Positions 1 to 5,068 of a stretch of 5,347 nucleotides of DNA are shown in pieces; position 1 is the first letter of the stretch, and each line of letters begins with the position of its first letter. The stretch lies in NCBI GenBank assembly GCA_021780545.1, contig JAJXYP010000026.1, positions 1 through 5,347 on the forward strand, read 5' to 3'. Position numbers and translations under genes: made by a program. The notes under the pieces are model-generated. The model made no database searches. It saw nothing but the letters and a program-made list of their open reading frames with translations, and was not told the origin of the DNA. The stretch comes from a bacterium (GTDB taxonomy: Bacteria > Patescibacteriota > Minisyncoccia > UBA6257 > 2-01-FULL-56-20).

Positions 1-145
1 GCTGCTGGTAGGCCGGAGCGGGATACGGCGTCATGGGATACGCGGGCAGCTGCGGTTCCGGATAGAACGCTTTGATGCCGAGGGTCAGCAAAGCCCCCAG
101 AATGATTGCCGTTCCCAGCCCCAATACGATATTGATGATTTTCAT
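1..145 (-). CDS. Small single-pass membrane protein, function unknown (partial, C-terminus beyond left edge)
   Basis: Reading the minus strand from the ATG at 145-143 gives 48 complete codons before the window edge. The peptide begins MKIINIVLGLGTAIILGALL, a short N-terminus followed by a hydrophobic stretch (about residues 4-24) that looks like a membrane anchor or uncleaved signal. It continues TLGIKAFYPEPQ and then a Pro/Tyr-rich tail (PAYPMTPYPAPAY). No catalytic motif is visible. The ATG lies one base after the transketolase stop, and an AGGGGAG Shine-Dalgarno-like site sits 10 nt upstream, so it is very probably the next operon gene. From memory, small proteins with a membrane helix followed by GIKAFYP-like residues recur in Parcubacteria genomes as hypotheticals; this is recall and not a search result. 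The tail probably lies outside the cytoplasm. Function unknown. Confidence 0.72.
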   Translation of the reverse strand, partial: MKIINIVLGLGTAIILGALLTLGIKAFYPEPQLPAYPMTPYPAPAYQQ

Positions 146-146
146 A

Positions 147-1007
147 TTATTCGTGCTCCCCTTTTATTCTACCGCGCAGCGAGCGTAATTCGTGGAGCGC
201 CCGCTCTGCCTCGCCCGGCCGGAAGGGCTTCGAATGCCACAAATAATCATTTTCCATAAAATCAACGCCCTTGCCGGGAATCGTATGGGCAATGATGCAG
301 GTCGGCTGCTCGTGAATCGCCTGCGCTTCGGCAACCGCGGCCGCGATTTCCTCAAACGAGTGGCCGTCAATTTCAAGCACATGCCAGCCGAACGATTCAT
401 ATTTCTCCCGGAACGGCTCGAGCGGCATCACCTGTTCCGTAAAGCCGTCTATCTGAATATTGTTGCGGTCGACAACAACCGTCAGGTTGCTCAGGCGGTT
501 CTTGGCCGCAAAAAGCGCCGCCTCCCAGGTATTGCCTTCCTCGTGTTCGCCGTCGGAAGTAAGACAGTACGTCCGCCACCGCTTGCCGTCCATACGCGAC
601 GCGAGGGCGATGCCCGCGGCCTGCGAAAGACCCGAACCGAGCGGCCCCGACGTCGTTTCAATGCCCGGCAGAACGCCGCGATGCGGATGGCCCTGGAGCC
701 GCGAACCAAGGCGCCGAAGCGTTTTTAATTCCTCCACTTTGAAATATCCCGCGTGCGCAAGCGCGGCATACTGGATGGGACAAATGTGCCCGTTCGAAAG
801 CACCAGCCGGTCACGATCCGGCCAATCCGGATGGAGCGGGTCATGCCGGAGAATATGAAAATAAAACGCGGTGAAAATCTCCGCCATATCGAGCGGCCCC
901 GCGATGTGCCCCGAGCCGGCTCCGGCCACCATGGCAATAACGTCCTCCCGCAGGCGGTTGGCCATGAATTCAAGATGCCGGAGTTTTTTTTCGGTAAGGC
1001 GTTCCAT
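147..1007 (-). CDS. tktN: Transketolase, N-terminal (thiamine diphosphate-binding) subunit
   Basis: Encodes 286 aa, the usual size of the N-terminal half of a split transketolase. Transketolase moves two-carbon ketol units between sugar phosphates in the non-oxidative pentose phosphate pathway (cytoplasm). Visible landmarks are GSGHIAG (His34), DRLVLSNGH (His74), GHPHRG (His107), the TSGPLGSGLSQAAG loop (119-132) and the diphosphate/Mg site SDGEHEEG...DRNN (151-183). The usual first Gly of that GDG motif is Ser151; Asp152 and the Asn pair remain. IDGFTEQVMPLEP and HTIPGKGVDFME follow, as in family members. The catalytic Glu that activates the thiamine ring belongs to the C-terminal subunit, so this protein should need a partner, which does not follow directly. 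The ATG overlaps the rpe stop by one base (TGATG) and has no clear Shine-Dalgarno site, suggesting coupling to rpe translation. Confidence 0.95.
   Translation of the reverse strand: MERLTEKKLRHLEFMANRLREDVIAMVAGAGSGHIAGPLDMAEIFTAFYFHILRHDPLHPDWPDRDRLVLSNGHICPIQYAALAHAGYFKVEELKTLRRLGSRLQGHPHRGVLPGIETTSGPLGSGLSQAAGIALASRMDGKRWRTYCLTSDGEHEEGNTWEAALFAAKNRLSNLTVVVDRNNIQIDGFTEQVMPLEPFREKYESFGWHVLEIDGHSFEEIAAAVAEAQAIHEQPTCIIAHTIPGKGVDFMENDYLWHSKPFRPGEAERALHELRSLRGRIKGEHE
156..162 (-). promoter_or_regulatory. Ribosome binding site of the small membrane protein gene
   Basis: Minus-strand AGGGGAG lies within the last codons of the transketolase gene, 10 nt before the ATG at 145. It supports that ATG as a real start only 1 nt past the transketolase stop. 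Confidence 0.5.
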
Positions 1008-1663
1008 CAGATGCTTTTTAAAATATCGTACGCGATTTTCGGATCTCCCGCCGGCGCGCCAACGCCGCCGAAAAGATAACTCGAGGAAACGACGAAATCG
1101 GCGCCGGCGTCTTTCGCAAGCCGCGCGGTCGCTCCGTTAATGCCTCCGTCGACTTCAATTATAGCATGCGGCCACTCGCGGCGAAGCCAGGCGATTTTCT
1201 CCAGCGAGAGCGGCAGGAACGGCTGGCCGGCAACTCCGGGATGGACCGCGAGCACCTGGAACATCGGGAAGTGTTTCAGATATGGCGCAAGCCGATCGAC
1301 GGTCGTCTCGGGATTCGAGGACAGCGCAACGCCGACGCCACGGGGATCGCAAAAATCGAAAATGTCGGCCAATGTGTCGTCGGTGACTGTTTCGATGTGG
1401 ACAACGAACCGCCGTGCGCCCGCCGCAACCCAGGGTTCGACGACGCGCTCCGGATGTTCGATCATCAGATGAACTTCGATTTCATACGGCGCGCGGAGCG
1501 CCGCCCATTCGGTCGGATTCGCCCATGTCTTGTTATAGGTTGCCGTTCCGTCGGCGGCATCGCAATGCACGAAACTGCCGACGGGCAAAAATTCCCGCAG
1601 TTTCTCGATTTTATCCCGGACGCACGTAATATTGGCGCAGTTAATGACGGGCAAAACCCCCAT
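1007..1663 (-). CDS. rpe: Ribulose-phosphate 3-epimerase, divergent
   Basis: Encodes 218 aa, matching the family length of about 215-225. Rpe interconverts ribulose 5-phosphate and xylulose 5-phosphate, the latter being the ketol donor for transketolase, which is encoded next. The TIM-barrel landmarks are recognisable: VHCDAADG (His33, Asp35, Asp38), EVHLMIEHPE (His65), VHPGVAGQPF (phosphate-side loop, 140-149), IEVDGGIN (Asp172) and a C-terminal SSSYLFGG. His33, Asp35, His65 and Asp172 match the metal ligands and acid/base residues of classical Rpe. Departures are LPVINCAN where APSILSAD is usual, and AADG where MDG is usual. Similar divergent forms are, from memory, common in Parcubacteria. 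An in-frame TAA at 1675-1673 lies just upstream, so 1663 is the first available ATG. A relaxed activity or another phosphosugar substrate is possible. Confidence 0.88.
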   Translation of the reverse strand: MGVLPVINCANITCVRDKIEKLREFLPVGSFVHCDAADGTATYNKTWANPTEWAALRAPYEIEVHLMIEHPERVVEPWVAAGARRFVVHIETVTDDTLADIFDFCDPRGVGVALSSNPETTVDRLAPYLKHFPMFQVLAVHPGVAGQPFLPLSLEKIAWLRREWPHAIIEVDGGINGATARLAKDAGADFVVSSSYLFGGVGAPAGDPKIAYDILKSI

Positions 1664-1669
1664 GCTTTC

Positions 1670-1675
1670 ATATTA
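1670..1675 (-). promoter_or_regulatory. Possible -10 box in front of rpe (TAATAT, 6 nt before ATG)
   Basis: In the 60-bp ftsQ-rpe gap, TAATAT on the minus strand is followed by six bases (GAAAGC) and then the rpe ATG. It matches TATAAT at 4 of 6 positions and fits the TANNNT pattern known for leaderless genes. No convincing -35 hexamer lies 16-18 bp further upstream, and no Shine-Dalgarno site precedes the ATG. The spacing equals that at serS, thrS and ftsQ, which is the main reason to list it. The rest of the gap shows no hairpin with a T-tract, so read-through from ftsQ is also likely. Confidence 0.35.
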
Positions 1676-1723
1676 CCACGATCGAAACGCCGATTTGACC
1701 GTCCTCTGCGTGCTGCATGCCGG

Positions 1724-2557
1724 TTATTTATAATACGCGCGATTCGGAACGGTGAAATCGATATATTGCAATTTGGCGAAATCGGGCCGCGCCATCAAGC
1801 TTTCAAGCACCGGCACATCGTCGTTCGCCGGAAACCGCAAGCTGAAGGAAACCGTCGGACCGTTTACGGTTGCAACATCAATCTGCTGAAGCGACAGGTC
1901 GTGAAGCGCAACCTCGCTGACGTTCAAGCCGCTCTGCTTCAGGGCGTCGACGATCGATATCAGATTGGGAATGAACTCCTCCGGCAAAACCGGACCGTTA
2001 ATGGCAAGGTTCGTCTGGGAATAATCATGGAATACGACGATGGCGCTGCCCTGTGTGTCGCCGGCCGTTTCAAACGCCGTGCCGCTCCGGTCGAACCAGT
2101 AGCAGCGCTCCCCGCCCGGCGCGTTCATCAGGCACCAGATTGCAAAAGGCTGGCGCTCGGTCACGGCGACCGTCACGGTATCAAAAAAGAAATTTCTCGC
2201 GATGGCGACGCCCGCAAGCCGGGGAATCATCGCCACCGTAGCGGACGGCAATGACCCGGGCCAGACGAGCATATTCTTAAAACCCAAAAACGCCTTCGGA
2301 CCGCTGTTTGGCGCGTTAACCGCATCCCCTTTTCTGATAATGCTGGCTTGAAGCAAATCCATGATGGCCTGATCCGAAACGGCGCTCGCTCCCTCAATCG
2401 TGATATTCCGGACCCGGAGAAGCGGCGACTTCGTCACCGCCGCAAACGCACCCCAGAAAACGCCGTACGCGGCGAAAATCGCAAGAGCGCCAAAACCATA
2501 AATTCGCCGCTTCCGCTGTCGCCGGCGCCGTTCGGAAACATAAGCATCTATCCGCAT
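1724..2557 (-). CDS. ftsQ: FtsQ/DivIB-like cell-division protein with POTRA domain
   Basis: Encodes 277 aa with FtsQ architecture. A short, very basic cytoplasmic N-terminus (residues 1-19, RRRRQRKRR at 10-18) precedes one membrane helix (about 20-41). A POTRA domain follows, starting LLRVRNITIEGASAVSDQAI (46-65) and ending in the strand VTVAVTERQPFAIW (128-141), then a beta domain with CYWFDRSGTAF (152-162). The C-terminal YIDFTVPNRAYYK resembles the end of bacterial FtsQ, DLRFGNRVYYK. FtsQ links early and late divisome proteins (FtsB/FtsL) on the outer face of the membrane. The only two cysteines, Cys142 and Cys152, are both extracytoplasmic. The ATG overlaps the alr stop by one base (TAATG). 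GAGGT lies only 1 nt from the ATG, too close for ordinary initiation, whereas TATAAT lies exactly 6 nt upstream. The pairing with alr fits a cell-wall role. Confidence 0.87.
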   Translation of the reverse strand: MRIDAYVSERRRRQRKRRIYGFGALAIFAAYGVFWGAFAAVTKSPLLRVRNITIEGASAVSDQAIMDLLQASIIRKGDAVNAPNSGPKAFLGFKNMLVWPGSLPSATVAMIPRLAGVAIARNFFFDTVTVAVTERQPFAIWCLMNAPGGERCYWFDRSGTAFETAGDTQGSAIVVFHDYSQTNLAINGPVLPEEFIPNLISIVDALKQSGLNVSEVALHDLSLQQIDVATVNGPTVSFSLRFPANDDVPVLESLMARPDFAKLQYIDFTVPNRAYYK

Positions 2558-3702
2558 TACCTCATTATAATCCGTTCCATGAGCGGATTGAGCCGCGTCA
2601 GGAATTCATAATGAATCGTACCCGCCCGCGCCGCCTGCTCGGCGGCCGCGATCTCTTCCCTCCCGTCGCGCCCAATGATAGTGACGACGGCGCCTGTGCG
2701 CGTCGCGGGCGGCACCGCGACGGCAACCATATCCATCGAAACGCGGCCCAAGACCCGCGTCCGGCGGCCGCCGACCAGAACTTCGGCGGATGACGAAAGC
2801 GCCCGCGGAAATCCGTGCCAGTAGCCGATCGGCAGAACCGCCATCGTCATATCCTTCGGGGCTCGTTCGGTGAGATCGTAGCCGATATAATCGCCTTTCC
2901 GCAGCCGTTTTACCTCGCCGACGACCGTCCGCCACGAAAGCACGGGGCGAAGCCGGATCGCATCGCCAAGCTGCACCTCAAGCTCCTTCGATGGCCATAA
3001 ACCGTAAAGGCCGATACCGACGCGGACCGCGTCCCAGTGATAATCCGGCGAAATCAGAGCGCCGCCTGTCGCCGCGGCGTGGCGGATCAGGCTCCGGAAT
3101 CCCGCCTGCTCAAAAATCGCAAGGGCTGTTTTAAAATTTTTTAATTGCCGGTCGGTGTACGTCGGATAATTAAGGTCTTTCGCCGAAGCGAAATGGGTAT
3201 ACACCCCCCGAAAGCGGCTCCGAACCGAGCCGCGCAGTTCCCGTGCAACGCCGCCGATCTCTTCGGGATAAAATCCCTGCCGGTGCATGCCGGTATCGAT
3301 CTTCACATGGAATTCCGGCGCGCGGCTGGTTCGGCCGACGCGGAGCATCGCCCGAAGCGCCTCGCTGTTCGAAACGGTTACCGTAATATCGTTCCGCGCC
3401 GCCTCGGCGTAGCGCGAAGCGAGCGTCTGACCCAGAACAAGTATCGGCTTCCGGATTCCTTCACGGCGCAACGAAAGACCTTCGACAACGCTGTCGACGC
3501 AGAATCCGTCAACGCCGCAGCCGTCCATCAGACGCGCAAAATCGTAAATCCCGTGACCATACGCGTTCGACTTCACGACCGACCACAGTTCCGGATGCCG
3601 CGTGCCGCCGCCCCGCGCCGCTCCCTTCGTCAGAATAGACCTGAATGTACGGTAATTTTCCTTCGCCGCCGACGCGTCTATCTCAATCCACGTCCGCAAC
3701 AT
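2557..3702 (-). CDS. alr: Alanine racemase (PLP-dependent)
   Basis: Encodes 381 aa from the ATG at 3702, close to the usual 360-390. Alr interconverts L- and D-alanine in the cytoplasm, supplying D-Ala for peptidoglycan. The N-terminus [16 protein letters not shown] is the classical opening. Lys44 in [10 protein letters not shown] is the pyridoxal phosphate lysine. [11 protein letters not shown] (134-144) carries the lysine and arginine of the active-site wall, and Tyr275 in YIGYDLT fits the opposing catalytic tyrosine. GRVSMDM (319-325) and the C-terminal YEFLTRLNP complete the family pattern. IGYWHGFPR replaces the more usual IGYADGYPR. The frame stays open upstream into serS, but the extra 35 residues look non-native. 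The 3702 start has a GGGGGT site 6 nt upstream and lies 13 nt after the serS stop. The last codons contain the putative ftsQ -10 box. Confidence 0.96.
   Translation of the reverse strand: MLRTWIEIDASAAKENYRTFRSILTKGAARGGGTRHPELWSVVKSNAYGHGIYDFARLMDGCGVDGFCVDSVVEGLSLRREGIRKPILVLGQTLASRYAEAARNDITVTVSNSEALRAMLRVGRTSRAPEFHVKIDTGMHRQGFYPEEIGGVARELRGSVRSRFRGVYTHFASAKDLNYPTYTDRQLKNFKTALAIFEQAGFRSLIRHAAATGGALISPDYHWDAVRVGIGLYGLWPSKELEVQLGDAIRLRPVLSWRTVVGEVKRLRKGDYIGYDLTERAPKDMTMAVLPIGYWHGFPRALSSSAEVLVGGRRTRVLGRVSMDMVAVAVPPATRTGAVVTIIGRDGREEIAAAEQAARAGTIHYEFLTRLNPLMERIIMR
2564..2569 (-). promoter_or_regulatory. Possible -10 box for ftsQ (TATAAT) inside the end of alr
   Basis: A perfect TATAAT on the minus strand is followed by six bases (GAGGTA) and then the ftsQ ATG, so transcription would be expected to start at or near the A of the start codon. 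It is formed by the Ile-Ile codons ATT ATA and the following A near the alr end. No good -35 box is visible 15-18 bp upstream. TATAAT also occurs in this window away from starts, so the spacing carries the argument. Confidence 0.45.
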
Positions 3703-3708
3703 GGCGAG

Positions 3709-3714
3709 ACCCCC
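3709..3714 (-). promoter_or_regulatory. Ribosome binding site of alr
   Basis: Minus-strand GGGGGT lies 6 nt upstream of the ATG at 3702 and can pair with the anti-Shine-Dalgarno ACCTCC if one G-U pair is allowed. It fills the 13-nt gap after the serS stop and decides the alr start in favour of 3702 over the in-frame ATG at 3807 inside serS. Confidence 0.65.
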
Positions 3715-3715
3715 G

Positions 3716-5011
3716 CTACCCGGTGATTTTTTTGCCGGCATATTTTTGCAGCACCTTCGGAACCTCGATCGTTCCGTCGCACAGCTGATTGTTTTCCATG
3801 ATCGCAATCAGGGTCCGGCCGACAGCAAACGCCGTCGCATCGTTCATATGGACAAATTCGGTCTTCCCGCCTTTGCCCGCGGCCGCATGCGTCCGACGGA
3901 TGCGCGTGCCGAGCCGCCGCGCCTGATAATCCCCCATGTAGTCGGCGGAGTGCGTTTCGCGATATTTTTTCTGAGACGGCATCCAGGTCTCGATATCAAT
4001 GTGGCGCGCATCGGGATCACCTTGGTCGCCGGCGCAGCAAAAAACCACCTGGTACGGCAACTCAAGCGACCACATCAGATATTCCTGCACCGCAACGAAA
4101 AACTCCTGCTCGGTGATGCCGTCTTCCGGCGCTACGAAGCTCTCCATCTCCAGCTTGTCAAACTGATGCACCCGGAGGATGCCGCGGGTATCTTTGCCGT
4201 ACGAACCGGCTTCCCGCCGAAATGCCGTCGAAAAACCGAGATACCGAATCGGCAAGTCCGCCTCGGCAATCGTTTCTTCCCCGTGGAGCGGTCCCAGCGT
4301 GTGCTCCGCCGAACCAATCAGGTAAACATCGTCCGACGGAATATAGTAACGCTCGTCCTTCGGTTCGAGACGCGCCATCCTGGCGAAAACGTCCGGCCGG
4401 ATCATGACCGGCGGTATTACCGGCACGAAGGGCTTCTTATGATAGCCGGGCTTTACGCCGCCCGCAATCGATTCGATGACGGCCGGATTGGTGAGCGTTT
4501 CAATGCAATAATGGATCAGCGCGAACTCCAGAAGCGCCGCGCCGCCCTTCAGGTATGCAAACCGCGTACCGGCGATCCGGCTCGCCCGCTCCGTATCGAT
4601 AACGCCGAGCGCTTCCCCGAGTGCCAGGTGATCTTTCGGTTCAAAATCGAATTGCCGGGGTTCTCCCTGCTTCCGAAGCACGACGTTCTCCGATTCGTCG
4701 CGTCCAGCCGGCGTATCATCCGAAGGCAGATTGGGAATCTTGAGCCAAATCGATTCACGATCGCGCTCGATGCCCGCGATCCGTTCTTCAATTTCGCGGA
4801 TTTCCTCTTTATTTTTTTTGCCGCCTTCGATGTCGCGCCGCTCGCTGAATCGTTTCTGCTCAGCCCTCTTTTCATCGAGTGCGGCCGTAAGCTTCCGCCA
4901 TTCGGCGTCCAACCGGCCAAATTCGTCCACCAACCCCGGATCGGCGTTTTTCGAGGCAATAGCCTTCTTCACCCGCTCGGGATCGTCCCGCAAAATCGCA
5001 ATATCGAGCAT
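3716..5011 (-). CDS. serS: Seryl-tRNA synthetase
   Basis: Encodes 431 aa, the standard SerRS length. It charges tRNA-Ser with serine. The N-terminal [21 protein letters not shown] opens the tRNA-binding arm, whose charged helices (about 26-92, turn near GGKKNK at 63-68) form the long coiled coil. The class II core follows: [11 protein letters not shown] (230-240, in place of the usual TAE), motif 2 [26 protein letters not shown] (264-289), [15 protein letters not shown] (352-366) and motif 3 [21 protein letters not shown] (387-407), ending [10 protein letters not shown]. The serine-site and motif 3 segments differ from the common SSCSN...DFQARR and HTLNG forms. It heads the minus-strand operon. 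The ATG has no Shine-Dalgarno site but sits 6 nt after a TAGAAT -10 box, so the message is probably leaderless. With no leader, T-box control is not possible from this promoter. Confidence 0.97.
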   Translation of the reverse strand: MLDIAILRDDPERVKKAIASKNADPGLVDEFGRLDAEWRKLTAALDEKRAEQKRFSERRDIEGGKKNKEEIREIEERIAGIERDRESIWLKIPNLPSDDTPAGRDESENVVLRKQGEPRQFDFEPKDHLALGEALGVIDTERASRIAGTRFAYLKGGAALLEFALIHYCIETLTNPAVIESIAGGVKPGYHKKPFVPVIPPVMIRPDVFARMARLEPKDERYYIPSDDVYLIGSAEHTLGPLHGEETIAEADLPIRYLGFSTAFRREAGSYGKDTRGILRVHQFDKLEMESFVAPEDGITEQEFFVAVQEYLMWSLELPYQVVFCCAGDQGDPDARHIDIETWMPSQKKYRETHSADYMGDYQARRLGTRIRRTHAAAGKGGKTEFVHMNDATAFAVGRTLIAIMENNQLCDGTIEVPKVLQKYAGKKITG

Positions 5012-5017
5012 AGTTCG

Positions 5018-5045
5018 ATTCTACCCGAACTGATGGAATTTTCAA
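5018..5045 (-). promoter_or_regulatory. serS operon promoter (TTGAAA, 16 bp, TAGAAT), leaderless start
   Basis: On the minus strand the -35 box TTGAAA (5045-5040) matches TTGACA at 5 of 6 positions and the -10 box TAGAAT (5023-5018) matches TATAAT at 5 of 6, with a 16-bp spacer. Six bases (CGAACT) separate the -10 box from the ATG at 5011, placing the expected transcription start on the A of the start codon. It should drive serS, alr and probably the genes beyond. Confidence 0.75.
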
Positions 5046-5062
5046 TGAAGATAGCCTATAAT
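5034..5062 (+). promoter_or_regulatory. thrS promoter (weak TGGAAT, 17 bp, perfect TATAAT), leaderless start
   Basis: A consensus TATAAT (5057-5062) lies six bases (CGTTGC) before the thrS ATG, predicting a start at the A of the ATG. TGGAAT (5034-5039) is a weak -35 candidate (3 of 6) at an ideal 17-bp spacing. No Shine-Dalgarno site precedes the ATG. The -35 boxes of this promoter and of the serS promoter abut. Confidence 0.72.
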
Positions 5063-5068
5063 CGTTGC

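Noticed and set aside
192..728. Plus-strand open frame of 178 codons opposite the transketolase gene
   Set aside because: It is a shadow of a gene with clear thiamine diphosphate motifs and shows no motif of its own.
1158..1163. TATAAT on the minus strand inside rpe, and plus-strand copies at 1729-1734 and 2886-2891
   Set aside because: None has an ATG 6-7 nt downstream or a gene beginning nearby. They show the hexamer alone is not evidence of a promoter.
1668..1718. Minus-strand mini-frame of 16 codons in the ftsQ-rpe gap, a possible leader peptide
   Set aside because: It has no ribosome site, no run of regulatory codons and no terminator or hairpin after it; a frame this short is expected by chance.
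1664..1723. Terminator between ftsQ and rpe
   Set aside because: GCATGC and CGATCG are small palindromes, but no stable GC-rich stem followed by a T-run is present on the minus strand.
1166..2254. Long plus-strand open frame (362 codons) spanning rpe, the gap and ftsQ
   Set aside because: It is antisense to two well-supported genes, its composition is Arg/His/Gly-rich with no domain pattern, and no ribosome site or promoter precedes it. Such frames arise from codon bias on the opposite strand.
3145..3726. Plus-strand open frame of 193 codons opposite alr
   Set aside because: It is a shadow of alr, has Arg/Pro-rich low-complexity composition, and shows no recognisable motif.
3703..3807. Longer alr start at 3807 inside serS
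   Set aside because: The extra 35 residues are in a second frame of the conserved SerRS C-terminus, while the start at 3702 has a ribosome site and the classical Alr N-terminus.
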